Source: an uncultured Flavobacteriaceae bacterium
GTDB taxonomy: Bacteria > Bacteroidota > Bacteroidia > Flavobacteriales > Flavobacteriaceae
DNA: 64,000 nt
Assembly (NCBI GenBank): GCA_947500575.1
Contig: CANMSI010000001.1
Coordinates: forward strand, 1,054,001-1,118,000
Direction of reading: 5' to 3'
Below the pieces are notes generated by a model. The model did not search any database. It was not told where the DNA came from and saw only the letters and a program-made list of their open reading frames with translations. Of this stretch, positions 16,960 through 27,810 are shown piece after piece; position 1 is the stretch's first letter, and the number at the start of each line of letters is the position of its first letter. Position numbers and translations under genes: made by a program.

Positions 16960-19131
16960 TTACTCCATGAGAATCTCTAATATTTGAATAGCCGCTTCAC
17001 TAATTTTGGTGCCTGGGCCAAATACAGCTACTGCACCGGCATCAAAAAGAAACTGGTAATCTTGTTTTGGTATTACACCTCCTACAATCACCATAATGTC
17101 TGCTCTTCCATGGCTCTTTAAGGCTTCTACCACTTTCGGCACTAAGGTCTTATGTCCTGCAGCTAATGAAGATACTCCTAAAACATGCACATCGTTTTCT
17201 ACAGCCTGTTGAGCGGCTTCTTCTGGGGTTTGAAAAAGGGGACCAATATCTACATCAAAGCCAATATCTGCATAACCTGTAGCCACTACTTTAGCTCCTC
17301 TGTCATGACCATCTTGACCCATTTTTGCAATCATTATTCGAGGTCTGCGCCCCTCTTCCTCTTCAAAACGATCTGCAATTTCTCTTGCTTTTTCAAAACT
17401 TTTATCATCCTTAATTTCTTTAGAGTATACTCCCGAAAACGAATTAACAACTGCCTTATGCCGGCCAAAAACAGTCTCAAGCGACATGCTAATTTCACCC
17501 AAAGTAGCACGTGCTCTGGCCGCCTTTACGGCCAAGGCCAATAAATTTTGATCTTGATGCCCAACTCCTCTTTCTTCCGTCAAATTCATCTTAAATTCGG
17601 CAGCATTGCCCAATGCTTCTAACGCTAGTTTTACTTCAGATTCATTTCTATTTTCTCTTAGAATAGTCAAACGTTCTAACTGCTGCCTTCGCACTTCTTC
17701 ATTATCTACTTCCAAAATATGAAGTTGATCTTCTTCTTCTAATTGAAATTTATTAACCCCTACAATCACATCCTTACCACTATCAATTCTTGCTTGTTTT
17801 CTCGCTGCCGCTTCTTCGATACGCATTTTGGGAATTCCAGCCTCAATAGCTTTGGTCATACCTCCTAATTCCTCTACCTCTTCAATCAACGCCCATGCCT
17901 TTTTAGTCAATTCAGCTGTTAAATACTCTACATAATAACTCCCCGCCCACGGATCTACCGTTTTGGTAATTTTAGTCTCCTCCTGAAGGAACAACTGCGT
18001 TTCACGGGCAATTCTAGCAGAAAAATCTGTTGGTAATGCAATGGCTTCATCCAGGGCATTCGTATGTAAGCTTTGGGTTCCCCCAAAGACTGCAGCAGCA
18101 GCTTCGATGGTGGTACGAGCCACATTATTAAAAGGATCTTGCTCTGTAAGACTCCACCCACTGGTCTGACAATGCGTGCGAAGTGCTAGGGATTTTTCCG
18201 TTTTCGGATCAAATTGTTTCACAATCTTCGCCCATAACATGCGAGCAGCTCTCATTTTAGAAATCTCCATAAAATGATTCATTCCTATACCCCAAAAGAA
18301 AGATAAACGCGGGGCAAAGTCATCAATTTTCAAACCCGCTTTTAATCCGGTTCTAATATATTCCAAACCATCCGCCAAAGTATAGGCTAGTTCAATATCG
18401 GCAGAGGCACCCGCCTCATGCATATGATATCCGGAAATGCTTATGCTATTAAATTTAGGCATTAACTGACTTGTATATTCGAAAATATCTGCCACTAATT
18501 GCATGGAAGCTTTTGGAGGGTAGATATAGGTATTGCGCACCATAAACTCTTTTAGGATATCATTCTGAATTGTACCCGCCAATTGTTCTACAGCTACTCC
18601 TTGCTCTTCTGCCGCTACAATATAAAAAGCCATAATGGGAAGCACAGCGCCATTCATGGTCATAGAAACCGACATTTTATCGAGTGGAATGCCATCAAAT
18701 AGAATTTTCATGTCTTCAACGGAATCAATGGCAACTCCCGCCTTCCCTACATCACCAACAACGCGCTCATGGTCGCTATCATAACCTCTGTGCGTAGGTA
18801 GGTCAAAAGCAACAGAAAGTCCTTTTTGTCCACCTTTTAAGTTTCTCCTATAAAAAGCATTACTTTCTTCGGCAGTTGAAAATCCTGCATATTGTCGTAT
18901 CGTCCAAGGCCTTCTTACATACATAGTGGAATAGGGTCCGCGTAAAAAAGGAGGAATTCCTGCCACAAAATTCAAATGTTCAGCCGAAGCAATATCTTCT
19001 TGAGAATAGGAAGGTTTTAATGTGATTTTCTCGGCGGTCTCATAAGAAGTTCCCAAGGTTTGAGTTCTTGGACGAATTTTTACCTTCGGTTTTTTTAAAC
19101 GGAGATGTTGTACCTTTTTTCTACTCATCAC
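16960..19131 (-). CDS. mutB: Methylmalonyl-CoA mutase, large (catalytic) subunit
   Basis: Adenosylcobalamin-dependent isomerase converting (R)-methylmalonyl-CoA to succinyl-CoA. Of 723 residues, the N-terminal TIM barrel carries the CoA-binding blocks ([24 protein letters not shown]). The C-terminal B12 domain has the base-off motif DGHDRG (Asp607, His609), then GVSSLAAGH and VVGGVIP. Its start overlaps the end of the small-subunit gene by 11 bases. As the last gene of the propionyl-CoA operon it delivers the carbon to the TCA cycle. Confidence 0.95.
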   Translation of the reverse strand: MMSRKKVQHLRLKKPKVKIRPRTQTLGTSYETAEKITLKPSYSQEDIASAEHLNFVAGIPPFLRGPYSTMYVRRPWTIRQYAGFSTAEESNAFYRRNLKGGQKGLSVAFDLPTHRGYDSDHERVVGDVGKAGVAIDSVEDMKILFDGIPLDKMSVSMTMNGAVLPIMAFYIVAAEEQGVAVEQLAGTIQNDILKEFMVRNTYIYPPKASMQLVADIFEYTSQLMPKFNSISISGYHMHEAGASADIELAYTLADGLEYIRTGLKAGLKIDDFAPRLSFFWGIGMNHFMEISKMRAARMLWAKIVKQFDPKTEKSLALRTHCQTSGWSLTEQDPFNNVARTTIEAAAAVFGGTQSLHTNALDEAIALPTDFSARIARETQLFLQEETKITKTVDPWAGSYYVEYLTAELTKKAWALIEEVEELGGMTKAIEAGIPKMRIEEAAARKQARIDSGKDVIVGVNKFQLEEEDQLHILEVDNEEVRRQQLERLTILRENRNESEVKLALEALGNAAEFKMNLTEERGVGHQDQNLLALAVKAARARATLGEISMSLETVFGRHKAVVNSFSGVYSKEIKDDKSFEKAREIADRFEEEEGRRPRIMIAKMGQDGHDRGAKVVATGYADIGFDVDIGPLFQTPEEAAQQAVENDVHVLGVSSLAAGHKTLVPKVVEALKSHGRADIMVIVGGVIPKQDYQFLFDAGAVAVFGPGTKISEAAIQILEILME

Positions 19132-20488
19132 TTAACCGATTTTGTTCCAATTTTTCTGCCAATCGCTTGCCTATAATAGGTGTTATTAAAGTGCTCCCCT
19201 CTATCGGTTTTGCAAAAGGGTCTATTTCAACATCTTGCTTCATTTTATCATTCAGGTTTTGGTATTTATTTGTGCCCACCAAAACTTCGTTTCCTTCATT
19301 AAACCGAATTTGCTCCTTGTCTGCACTTTGCGCTATTTCTTTCTGAATAACTCCGCTTTCCAATTGGGATAAAAAGCCACCTGCTTTTTCGATATCCTTA
19401 AATAACTGCAGTGCCTTTTCTGCAAGCTTCTCTGTTAAACTTTCTAAGTAATAGGTACCATCCGCAGCATTCGCCACTTTATCAAAATAGCTTTCATTCT
19501 TTAAAAGTAAAAGTTGATTTAGTGCAATTCGTGTTCCGAAATCGTTCTCTTTATGGTAAATAGCGTCATATGGTAAATTACATATTGTATTGGCCCCTCC
19601 CAGTACTCCAGACATTGCTTCTGTTGTACTCCTCAACATATTGACATTGTAATCATATAAGGTCTTATTTCGTCTTGTAGGGATTGCTATAATATGACAG
19701 TCTTGCTTTATATTATATTGCTCAGCGATACTTCTCCATAGCCATCGTAAAGCCCTTAGTTTAGCAATTTCAAAAAAGTAATTACTCCCAATTGCCACCT
19801 TAAAGCTTACACTTACCAACTGTTGTCCTGGCTTTGAGAGCATATTTAAATATTCATTTGCATGTGCTAAGGCATACCCTAATTGTTGTACTTTATTTGC
19901 TCCAGCGTTTTGATAGGAGGTAAGATCTATGCATACTACATCTTCCATCTCCAATGCCAAAATCTCTTCTAAAATGTGCTGGTCCTTTTCCGCATTAAAA
20001 TACCAATTCCCAGTTCTCACTAAATAACCAATAGGGTCTATATTTAAGTGAATTTTACACAAGGTGTTTTTCGAAAAATCAACAATCGTTTTAACATATT
20101 TTGTGTCTATAAAATGAAGTTCCAAATAGATAAGAACAGCGCTATTATCTATATCTCTTAAGAGTTCTTTGATATCAATCCAAGTAGAAGTAATAAGCAA
20201 ATGAAGACTTTCTGCACCTCTTTTTAGCGCATTCTTCGCCTGGGTATTGGCAATTGTTGCATCTAGAACAGCAATAGTTTGCCCTATATTCCATGTGGGC
20301 ACATGGGCGTTAAGGTCCAATTGTTCACTATCATCTGAATGGTAGAAAGGTTGTACTCTAATTCCTTCAGGAGATTCCCAAACCAAAGTGTCGTCATAGT
20401 CAACTCCCTTTAGGTCTTTTTTAATTTTCTGATTCCATTGCTCTGAAGAAACCGCAGAAAATGTATCAAAAAGTCCAGCTTTACTCAT
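19121..20488 (-). CDS. mutA: Methylmalonyl-CoA mutase, small subunit
   Basis: The non-catalytic partner of the mutase, 455 residues, with a degenerate TIM barrel related to the large subunit ([21 protein letters not shown] and [11 protein letters not shown] correspond to substrate-binding blocks of MutB). It lacks the DxHxxG cobalamin motif and ends before a B12 domain, as usual for Bacteroidota small subunits. It overlaps mutB by 11 bases and follows pccB by 11 bases. The call rests on length, sequence blocks and position beside the large subunit. Confidence 0.88.
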   Translation of the reverse strand: MSKAGLFDTFSAVSSEQWNQKIKKDLKGVDYDDTLVWESPEGIRVQPFYHSDDSEQLDLNAHVPTWNIGQTIAVLDATIANTQAKNALKRGAESLHLLITSTWIDIKELLRDIDNSAVLIYLELHFIDTKYVKTIVDFSKNTLCKIHLNIDPIGYLVRTGNWYFNAEKDQHILEEILALEMEDVVCIDLTSYQNAGANKVQQLGYALAHANEYLNMLSKPGQQLVSVSFKVAIGSNYFFEIAKLRALRWLWRSIAEQYNIKQDCHIIAIPTRRNKTLYDYNVNMLRSTTEAMSGVLGGANTICNLPYDAIYHKENDFGTRIALNQLLLLKNESYFDKVANAADGTYYLESLTEKLAEKALQLFKDIEKAGGFLSQLESGVIQKEIAQSADKEQIRFNEGNEVLVGTNKYQNLNDKMKQDVEIDPFAKPIEGSTLITPIIGKRLAEKLEQNRLSDE

Positions 20489-20499
20489 CTTAAAATCTG

Positions 20500-22041
20500 T
20501 TATAAAGGAATATTTCCGTGCTTTTTCTTAGGTATGGAGACCACCTTATTTTGGAGCGTAGCATAGGCTTTTATAAGCTTTTTTCTAGTTTCTTTTGGGA
20601 GTATAACCTCATCTATAAAACCTCTTTCTGCAGCACTATACGGATTTGCAAACTTTGCTGCATAAGCTGCTTCCCTTTCTGCTAATTTTGCCTCAGGATT
20701 ATCTGCCGCTAAGATTTCTTTTCTAAAAATAATTTCACTGGCTCCTTTTGCCCCCATCACAGCGATCTCTGCACCAGGCCAAGCATAGTTCAAATCTGCT
20801 CCAATATGTTTAGAATTCATTACATCGTATGCACCTCCATATGCTTTTCTTGTAATGACGGTTACTTTAGGGACGGTAGCTTCACTTAAAGCAAATAATA
20901 ATTTAGCTCCATTTGTAATAATTCCATTCCATTCCTGATCGGTACCTGGCAAAAATCCGGGCACATCTACTAAAACCAGTAAGGGAATATTAAAACAATC
21001 GCAAAAACGTGTAAAGCGTGCTGCTTTCTTAGAACTATCTACATCTAAAACTCCTGCCAAACTCATGGGTTGATTCGCTACTATTCCAATACTTTTGCCT
21101 CCCAGTCTCGCAAAACCAACTACAATGTTTTCTGCATACTCTTTATGAATCTCAAAAAATGAGTCTGCATCAATAATACCATTAATTACAAGTTTCATAT
21201 CGTAGGGCTGATTTGCATTCTCTGGCACTATATGATCCAACATATCCCTAGTCTCATTGCCCATTTGATAGGGAACATCAATGGGTTTATCTTCACAATT
21301 CTGAGGCATATAGCCTACCATCTGCTTAATCTGTTCTATGCATTGAATATCATTAGCGGCCGTTAAATGCGTAACTCCAGATTTCGTAGCATGTGTAGAT
21401 GCTCCTCCCAATTCTTCAGAAGTAACTTCCTCATTCGTTACTGTTTTCACCACATTTGGACCTGTAACAAACATATAGCTTGAATTTTCTACCATTAAGG
21501 TAAAATCCGTCATTGCTGGTGAATACACAGCGCCCCCCGCACACGGACCCATAATTGCAGATATTTGGGGGATTACTCCAGAAGCCATAACATTTCTATG
21601 AAAAATATCTGCATATCCTCCTAAAGAGCGAACTCCTTCCTGGATTCTGGCACCTCCACTATCATTTAAACCTATTACGGGAACTCCAATTTTCATGGCC
21701 AAATCCATGATCTTACATATCTTCTCTGCATGCGTTTCTGACAAAGCGCCTCCAAAAACGGTAAAATCTTGAGCAAAAACGCACACTTGTCTACCATTTA
21801 TAGTGCCATAACCCGTTACCACACCATCTCCGTAAAACACCTGTTTTTCCATTCCAAAATCCGTTGTTCTATGAGTAACCAAAGCCCCCATTTCCTCAAA
21901 AGAACCATCATCCAATAAAAAATGAATGCGTTCATGCGCGGTGAGTTTCCCTTTAGAATGCTGTTTTTCTATGCGTTTTTGGCCACCTCCCAAACGAGAT
22001 TTCGCCAATTTATCTTCTAGTATTTTAATTTTATCTTTCAT
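20500..22041 (-). CDS. pccB: Propionyl-CoA carboxylase, carboxyltransferase (beta) subunit
   Basis: Crotonase-fold carboxyltransferase that moves CO2 from carboxybiotin to propionyl-CoA. The 513 residues carry the acyl-CoA site ([11 protein letters not shown] about 126-136; GPCAGG 165-170) and the carboxybiotin-side block [13 protein letters not shown]. Placement between the biotin carboxylase and the mutase subunits points to propionyl-CoA rather than acetyl- or methylcrotonyl-CoA. Gaps to its neighbours are 11 and 28 bases. Confidence 0.92.
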   Translation of the reverse strand: MKDKIKILEDKLAKSRLGGGQKRIEKQHSKGKLTAHERIHFLLDDGSFEEMGALVTHRTTDFGMEKQVFYGDGVVTGYGTINGRQVCVFAQDFTVFGGALSETHAEKICKIMDLAMKIGVPVIGLNDSGGARIQEGVRSLGGYADIFHRNVMASGVIPQISAIMGPCAGGAVYSPAMTDFTLMVENSSYMFVTGPNVVKTVTNEEVTSEELGGASTHATKSGVTHLTAANDIQCIEQIKQMVGYMPQNCEDKPIDVPYQMGNETRDMLDHIVPENANQPYDMKLVINGIIDADSFFEIHKEYAENIVVGFARLGGKSIGIVANQPMSLAGVLDVDSSKKAARFTRFCDCFNIPLLVLVDVPGFLPGTDQEWNGIITNGAKLLFALSEATVPKVTVITRKAYGGAYDVMNSKHIGADLNYAWPGAEIAVMGAKGASEIIFRKEILAADNPEAKLAEREAAYAAKFANPYSAAERGFIDEVILPKETRKKLIKAYATLQNKVVSIPKKKHGNIPL

Positions 22042-22069
22042 TCTCTAAGATGCAAATTACTTTATGCTT

Positions 22070-23542
22070 TTACTTTCTAGACTTCTGCCAATTACTGGTC
22101 AGCGTAGCAGGTGTTTTTAGTTGCTTTTGATCCTTTAGAAACAGCTGCAATCCAACTAAGGCTGCAATCTTCTTTTCTTCCGCGTATTGCTTTTTAAGTT
22201 TTTCTGGAGCATAGTAGTTTTTGACAAAATGGGTGTCAAAATTACCAGATTTAAAAGCCTCATGCTCACAAACAAATTTACCAAAAGAGAGTGTGGTTGC
22301 CACTCCCTCAATCTTATATTGTTCTATGGCTCCGATCATTAATTGAATAGCCTCTTCCCTGTCTTTTCCATAGGTAATTAACTTAGATAACATGGGATCA
22401 TAATAGATAGGAACTTCCATCCCCTCTTCAAAACCATCGTCCAAACGAATGCCTATTCCTTTGGGTTTTTTGTAAGTATGAAGCGTACCTATGCTGGGCA
22501 TAAAATTTTCTAGGGGATCTTCTGCGTATACTCTAATCTCCAAAGCATGCCCATTGATTTTCAGATCTTCTTGTCTAAACGCTAGTTTTTCGCCTCGAGC
22601 CACTTTTATTTGCTGTTCTACCAAATCAATTCCTGAAATAAGTTCGGTGACCGGATGCTCTACTTGTAAACGGGTATTCATTTCTAAGAAATAAAAGTTC
22701 TTATCCTCGTCTAAAAGAAATTCCACTGTGCCAGCTCCTACATAATCACAAGCCTTTGCAACTTTCACAGCCGCCTCGCCCATGGCTTCTCTAATTGCCG
22801 GAGTTAATACTACCGAAGGTGCTTCCTCTACTACTTTTTGATGTCGTCGCTGCACACTACATTCACGCTCAAAAAGATGTACTACATTGCCATGCGTATC
22901 CGCTAATACCTGAATCTCTATATGTCTAGGGGAACTTACGTATTTCTCAATAAAAACAGATCCATCTCCAAATGCTGCCTCAGCTTCGCCAATAGCACGT
23001 TCCATTTGCTCCGAAAGACTTTCAATGTTTTCTACAACTCGCATTCCCTTTCCTCCGCCTCCAGCGGATGCTTTAATTAAAATAGGGAAGCCTATTTCTT
23101 TTGCTATTTTCTTTGCCAACACTACATCCGTAATGGCCTCTTCTATACCAGGTACCATGGGAATGTTATAATCCTTAACGGCTTCTTTGGCAGCTAATTT
23201 ATTTCCCATTACTTGAATAGCGTGTGGACGTGGACCAATAAAAATAAGCCCTTGATCCTCTACCATTTGAGCGAAGATGGCATTCTCACTTAAAAAACCA
23301 TAGCCGGGATGAATCCCCTCTGCTCCTGTAGATTTCGCAGCTTGAATTACTTTTTCCATGACAAGATAAGATTCGCTTGAAGGTGCTTTCCCAAGCAACA
23401 CTGCTTCATCCGCAAAAGTAACATGCGGTGAATGCCGATCTACCTCTGAGTAGACCGCCACGGTTTTAATACCCATTTTTTGGGCAGTTTTCATAATTCG
23501 AAGTGCTATTTCCCCTCGATTAGCAATGAGTATTTTTTTCAT
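22070..23542 (-). CDS. pccA: Acyl-CoA carboxylase, biotin carboxylase subunit
   Basis: ATP-grasp biotin carboxylase (490 residues) that carboxylates the biotin on the separate carrier protein. The N-terminal MKKILIANRGEIALRIMKTA, ATP-binding Gly loop GGGGKGMRVV (161-170) and the substrate-site EMNTRLQVEHPVTE are all present. It lacks a fused biotinyl domain, which the gene at 23573-24052 supplies. The last 40 residues (LFLKDQKQLKTPATLTS...) are a short unconserved tail. Confidence 0.92.
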   Translation of the reverse strand: MKKILIANRGEIALRIMKTAQKMGIKTVAVYSEVDRHSPHVTFADEAVLLGKAPSSESYLVMEKVIQAAKSTGAEGIHPGYGFLSENAIFAQMVEDQGLIFIGPRPHAIQVMGNKLAAKEAVKDYNIPMVPGIEEAITDVVLAKKIAKEIGFPILIKASAGGGGKGMRVVENIESLSEQMERAIGEAEAAFGDGSVFIEKYVSSPRHIEIQVLADTHGNVVHLFERECSVQRRHQKVVEEAPSVVLTPAIREAMGEAAVKVAKACDYVGAGTVEFLLDEDKNFYFLEMNTRLQVEHPVTELISGIDLVEQQIKVARGEKLAFRQEDLKINGHALEIRVYAEDPLENFMPSIGTLHTYKKPKGIGIRLDDGFEEGMEVPIYYDPMLSKLITYGKDREEAIQLMIGAIEQYKIEGVATTLSFGKFVCEHEAFKSGNFDTHFVKNYYAPEKLKKQYAEEKKIAALVGLQLFLKDQKQLKTPATLTSNWQKSRK

Positions 23543-23572
23543 TTAGCTACATTTTTTCAATGATTAATGACT

Positions 23573-24052
23573 TTATTCTAACTCAATAATCAACTGTCCC
23601 TTTTCAACGGGTTCGTCCTTTTTAACTGTTATTTCTTTAACAATTCCTGCGCCTTGTGATAGAATCACATTTTCCATTTTCATGGCCGACAACACCAACA
23701 AAGGTGTTCCTTCTTCAACTTCTTGTCCCTTAGTAACCATAATATCTAAAATTAATCCTGGCATAGGGGCCTTGATAGAATTTACCTTTTGAGATGAAAC
23801 TGCTAGCAATCCCATTTTATTGACTTGAAGATCATACTCATCTTCAATCTTTAAATCATATAAATTGCCATTTACAGATAAGGTTAAGGTTTTATCTAAG
23901 AAATTATGGTGTACCAAACGCACTTCATACGCTTTGTTTTCTTGAAGTAGATGAAAACTAGAATCTCCGACTTCGATCATATCTAATTGATCACTATCGT
24001 TCTTCTTTATATTTAGTTTTTCATCATTGACTGTAATTAAATAATTCATCAT
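23573..24052 (-). CDS. Biotin carboxyl carrier protein of the propionyl-CoA carboxylase
   Basis: A 159-residue biotinyl carrier. The C-terminal domain contains LSAMKMENV with the biotin-accepting Lys125 and the preceding PMPGLILDIMV strand; the N-terminal half is a beta-rich spacer. It is the first gene of the five-gene operon that runs to mutB. A perfect copy of the island operator is centred 65 bases upstream of its ATG, so propionyl-CoA use appears to be regulated with the catabolic island. Confidence 0.9.
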   Translation of the reverse strand: MMNYLITVNDEKLNIKKNDSDQLDMIEVGDSSFHLLQENKAYEVRLVHHNFLDKTLTLSVNGNLYDLKIEDEYDLQVNKMGLLAVSSQKVNSIKAPMPGLILDIMVTKGQEVEEGTPLLVLSAMKMENVILSQGAGIVKEITVKKDEPVEKGQLIIELE

Positions 24053-24101
24053 AAAAACACGGTTAATAGTGGTTTTCTTTTTCTTCGGAATAAAGATATT
24101 G

Positions 24102-24132
24102 AAAAATTAGTTAACTATGTTAACTAATTTTT
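24102..24132. promoter_or_regulatory. Island operator copy 1 (perfect palindrome)
   Basis: Arms AAAAATTAGTTAAC (24102-24115) and GTTAACTAATTTTT (24119-24132) are perfectly complementary around TAT. It lies upstream of the carboxylase/mutase operon and after the end of the oxidoreductase gene. The T-run means it could also fold as a terminator, but the same core recurs at promoter positions elsewhere, which favours a protein-binding site. Confidence 0.8.
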
Positions 24133-24167
24133 TTTATTCTTAAAAGATACAGAGAAGTTTTGGTTGG

Positions 24168-25181
24168 TTAATCACTAATTCGCACTAATTGTTTCCCAAC
24201 ATTTTTTTTCTGAAATAAACGGTTTAAAGCAATGGGCATATTTTCCAATCCATCTAGGATATCTTCCTGATATGTTAAAGATCCATCGCTAATCCATTGA
24301 GCCATTTCTCTTTCAGCCTTTGGAAATTCTTCCTCAAAATCATAAATAAAAAACCCCTCCATTCTAGATCTTGTTTTACCAATTTTAAACCAATTTTTTA
24401 AGGCGTATTCAGAGCTATCAACATGCGTATACTGAGATATGCGCCCACAGCATACTACCCTCGCGTATCGTCTTAATTTGGTTAAAGCAATATCGAGCAT
24501 TTCGCCTCCTACATTATCAAAATAGACATCTATCCCATCTGGAAAATAATGATCTAGGGCATCAGATATATTTTCTTTGGAATAGTTAATAGCAGCTGTA
24601 TAGCCCAGTTTATCTACCAACATTTTACATTTCTCATCCGTACTTGCTATACCCACTGCGGAAGCCCCTTTAATTTTTGCTAAATGACCCACATTTGACC
24701 CTACACCACCTGCCGCGGCCGAAACTAATACCCTATCTCCTTCTTTTAGTCCTCCTACCGTATATAATCCAAAATAGGATGTAAAACCTGTCATACCAAG
24801 CACTCCTAGGGCTGTAGAATACGAAAGTCCACGTTGTTCAATTTTGTACATCATATAGTAAGGGCTTCCATCACAAACAACATATTCTTGCCATCCGCAT
24901 TTGCCTTGTACAATATCACCAACTTTATAATTTGGATGCTTACTTTGAACTACTTCTCCAACCCCACGTCCTCTCATCACATCTCCAATTTGCATAGGAT
25001 TCTCAATACCTGCTCCATCTAACATATAAAACTTCATCACAGGAGCTACTGAAAGGAAAAGTACCTTTATCAAAAACTCGCCTTCTTTTAATGATGGAAT
25101 CTCAACAGACTCTAATTTAAAATTTGAAGGATCAATATAAGCTCCTGGTCTAGCGGCCAAAGTAAGACGGTTATTCTTCAT
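24168..25181 (-). CDS. Zinc-free NADP-dependent MDR oxidoreductase (CurA/PTGR-like)
   Basis: A 337-residue medium-chain reductase without the structural or catalytic zinc Cys set. The nucleotide-binding block SAAAGGVGSNVGHLAKIKG is at about 154-172, and FDNVGGEMLD is the typical enoyl- or alkenal-reductase block. Members reduce alpha,beta-unsaturated ketones or aldehydes with NADPH. It is divergent from the amidohydrolase gene, with operator-like sequences directly before its ATG, so it belongs to the island regulon. Its real substrate is unknown. Confidence 0.85.
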   Translation of the reverse strand: MKNNRLTLAARPGAYIDPSNFKLESVEIPSLKEGEFLIKVLFLSVAPVMKFYMLDGAGIENPMQIGDVMRGRGVGEVVQSKHPNYKVGDIVQGKCGWQEYVVCDGSPYYMMYKIEQRGLSYSTALGVLGMTGFTSYFGLYTVGGLKEGDRVLVSAAAGGVGSNVGHLAKIKGASAVGIASTDEKCKMLVDKLGYTAAINYSKENISDALDHYFPDGIDVYFDNVGGEMLDIALTKLRRYARVVCCGRISQYTHVDSSEYALKNWFKIGKTRSRMEGFFIYDFEEEFPKAEREMAQWISDGSLTYQEDILDGLENMPIALNRLFQKKNVGKQLVRISD

Positions 25182-25187
25182 TATCTT

Positions 25188-25210
25188 AATAGTTAATATT
25201 ATTAATCATT
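25188..25210. promoter_or_regulatory. Island operator copy 2 (degenerate)
   Basis: AATAGTTAAT-N3-ATTAATCATT matches the operator arms at most positions (8 of 10 symmetric). It is followed at 25211-25229 by a single box AAATTAGTTAACTATTTTT. It lies between the divergent reductase and amidohydrolase genes. Confidence 0.5.
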
Positions 25211-25307
25211 AAATTAGTTAACTATTTTTAAAAAACAATCTTTTTTCCAATAAAATATGTAGTTTTAGGTGTTTTCACCTATTGAAATGTTGTAAAAATC
25301 TATTCAA

Positions 25308-26795
25308 ATGACAAAGTACGTTAAGTTTTTTTACGTTTTATCTATTGCTCTGTTAATAGCTTGCCAACCAAAAGAAATGGTTTTTAAAGACGCTATTTGT
25401 ATTCAAAATATAAATACTATAGATCCAACAGATGGTTTAAAAGAGCATCAAACGGTGATTATTAAGAATGGAAAAATTTTAAAAATCGACGATACCGCTG
25501 CCATTCCCCTCTCCCAAGAAAATAATACTATTATTGATGGAACTGATAAATTTCTAATTCCTGGCTTATGGGATGCCCATGTTCACTTTGCCTATATAGA
25601 GGAGTTAGCTCCGAGTATGTTCGATTTGTTTTTAACACATGGAATTACCAGTGTGAGAGATACAGGAGGAAAAGTAGATTTTGTAAAATTTTGGAAGGAT
25701 CAGGCTTTATCCAATCCAACAAAAGCTCCTAGAGTTCGTATGGCAGGGCCTCTTTTAGACGGCACCCCTAATGTATATGATGGCAGTGACGCACAACATC
25801 CCGAACTCTCTGTTGGTTTGAATTCTGTACATGCGGTTGAACAGCAAATTGAACTATTGGCTACCAAAAATGTAGACTTATTAAAAGCCTATGAAATGTT
25901 AAGTCAAGAGCAGTTCCTTGCTATTATTTCCATGGCAAAGGCAAAAGGATTAAAAGTTACTGGACATGTCCCTCTTAGTATGGATGTTATTACAGCCTCA
26001 AATAGTGGTCTTAACAGCATGGAACATTTGCGCAACTTAGAATTGTCCTGTGCTTCGAACTCCAAAGAATTATGGTCTGAAAGAAAAGAAATGTTAGCGA
26101 ATGGAACAGATATTTCTGGGGGTTCGTTGCGATCAGCTATTCATGCCGCTCAAAGAGAAATTGCTATAACCAACTATGATGAAACAAAGGCCCAAGAGGT
26201 ACTGGCTGTCCTTAAAAAGAACGACACCTGGCAAATTCCAACGCTAGCGTTAAATACATTTTTTACGGCAAGGTATTTTGGTCGCAAAGATCATCAAGAA
26301 AGCTATAAACTAGTACCCGATTCTATTGGCCAATATTGGAAACAACGCTCAGAAGCACTTACAAAAATAGAAGCTTCGGACTTTAGGAAAACATACGATG
26401 CATGGAATTATAAGATGGTGGGCAAGATACATGAAGCCGGCATTGATATCATGGCAGGTACAGATACACCCATTGCATTTTTAACTCCTGGCTTTAGTCT
26501 ACATGAAGAATTAACAGTATTGGTAAAAGCAGGTTTATCTCCATTAGAAGCACTAAAAACAGCAACTTTAAACCCTGCTAAGTACTTTAATTTAGAAAAG
26601 GAACTGGGCTCTATAAAAGAAGCGATGTACGCAGATTTGATAATCCTAGATGCCAATCCTTTGGACGATATAAAAAACACAAGAAAAATCAATACGGTTA
26701 TTAAGCAAGGAGAAGTTTACACTAGAAAAAAACTGGACGATATGCTTTATGAGTTGGAGCATAAAGAAACCGCTCCTAGTATGATGAACCTATAA
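25308..26795 (+). CDS. Amidohydrolase-family lipoprotein
   Basis: A 495-residue metal-dependent hydrolase anchored as a lipoprotein (ALLIAC, Cys19). The binuclear metal set is complete by motif: DAHVH (His91, His93), a bridging Lys193 candidate in LLKAYE, His220 in TGHVP, His240 in SMEH and Asp386 in AGTDTP. The family covers imidazolonepropionase-like and prolidase-like enzymes that hydrolyse cyclic amides or C-N bonds. Exported placement suggests it acts outside the cytoplasm on the island's substrate. It starts the plus-strand run that continues to 32374. Confidence 0.82.
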   Translation: MTKYVKFFYVLSIALLIACQPKEMVFKDAICIQNINTIDPTDGLKEHQTVIIKNGKILKIDDTAAIPLSQENNTIIDGTDKFLIPGLWDAHVHFAYIEELAPSMFDLFLTHGITSVRDTGGKVDFVKFWKDQALSNPTKAPRVRMAGPLLDGTPNVYDGSDAQHPELSVGLNSVHAVEQQIELLATKNVDLLKAYEMLSQEQFLAIISMAKAKGLKVTGHVPLSMDVITASNSGLNSMEHLRNLELSCASNSKELWSERKEMLANGTDISGGSLRSAIHAAQREIAITNYDETKAQEVLAVLKKNDTWQIPTLALNTFFTARYFGRKDHQESYKLVPDSIGQYWKQRSEALTKIEASDFRKTYDAWNYKMVGKIHEAGIDIMAGTDTPIAFLTPGFSLHEELTVLVKAGLSPLEALKTATLNPAKYFNLEKELGSIKEAMYADLIILDANPLDDIKNTRKINTVIKQGEVYTRKKLDDMLYELEHKETAPSMMNL

Positions 26796-26843
26796 ATCTC
26801 TGTACCTAACATTTAAGGGTAAAAAATCTCATATTAAAATAAA

Positions 26844-26866
26844 ATTAGTTAACTTTATTAACTATT
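26844..26866. promoter_or_regulatory. Island operator copy 3
   Basis: ATTAGTTAAC-TTT-ATTAACTATT; arms match except at two symmetric positions. It is centred 47 bases before the ATG of the DUF1838 lipoprotein gene. Confidence 0.75.
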
Positions 26867-26901
26867 AATATTGCTAATCAATTTTTTTTAACGTTTTATT
26901 C

Positions 26902-27810
26902 ATGAAAAATTATCAAACCCATCCTATTCTTTTTTGCATACTTTTTAGTTTTGCAGTACTTCTTTTAGATAGTTGTGAAACGAATGAAAAATCTACCACC
27001 GAGAAAGATTCTGCGATACTTAAAGTGGAAAAAGAACTAGCGTATGATCTTCAGAATCCTAAAGATCAGCTTTTAATTTTTGAAAAACTCCAAGGAGATA
27101 TTTCAGGTAAAAAAACATATTCCTTTTCGGAGGGACGTGTGTTTGGTATCAGACCCGATAAACCAGATAGCCTTGCTGTTTTTGGAAAGGAAGTTTTTCG
27201 TTATTCTGGCTGTGGCATAAAGATAATGCGTTTACTGGATAATGGAAATGTAGAAACAAAATCGAAAGGTTGGTTACTCTATCAGGATCCTAAAACAGGA
27301 GAATTTCTTAGTAAAATGACCAATCCTTATACGGGAGAGGAAGTAGAAGTACCGCCTTTTAGAGCAGGAATTCGAGGTGGTATTATGACTCCCAATGGAC
27401 CAGAAGTAGACGCTAATTTTAATATGGAAAGTACTGCGATTGGGGCTCCTCTTAACTTAGTATTCACAAAAATGGGTGATAAGATGCATATAACTAGGCA
27501 TGCATTTACCAAATGGTTTGAAAAAAAATCCCAAACTTGGCGTACAGAAATGACCTTAGATACTTATGATTTTGATATGAAATACCTCTATGATCAATCG
27601 TATACACATATACCGTCAGAATATCATTGGACAAGTCAAACCTCTTGGCTATCCATTCTAAAAATGGCTGGTACTCCTGGGCATATGATATGGACTTCTA
27701 GCGGTAGTACTTTTTATAATAAAGAAGACCTGCCAGCAGCCTTCATTGCTGCAACAGAATTGAAACAACCCGACATTTTTGCTGAACCTTTAGAATGGGA
27801 TAAAGAATGA
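26902..27810 (+). CDS. DUF1838-family lipoprotein (paralogue 1 of 3)
   Basis: A 302-residue protein with a leader and Cys25 in LLLDSC. The family signature is visible: an early GRVFGI block, YQDPKTGEFLSKMTNPYTGEEVEVP in the middle, and a Trp-rich C-terminal third (WTSQTSWLSILKMAGTPGHMIW). DUF1838 has no known function; the proteins are beta-rich and often exported. The stop overlaps the next gene, a flavin amine oxidase, by 4 bases (ATGA), which suggests a functional pair. Two paralogues lie at 36490 and 38490. Confidence 0.75.
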   Translation: MKNYQTHPILFCILFSFAVLLLDSCETNEKSTTEKDSAILKVEKELAYDLQNPKDQLLIFEKLQGDISGKKTYSFSEGRVFGIRPDKPDSLAVFGKEVFRYSGCGIKIMRLLDNGNVETKSKGWLLYQDPKTGEFLSKMTNPYTGEEVEVPPFRAGIRGGIMTPNGPEVDANFNMESTAIGAPLNLVFTKMGDKMHITRHAFTKWFEKKSQTWRTEMTLDTYDFDMKYLYDQSYTHIPSEYHWTSQTSWLSILKMAGTPGHMIWTSSGSTFYNKEDLPAAFIAATELKQPDIFAEPLEWDKE

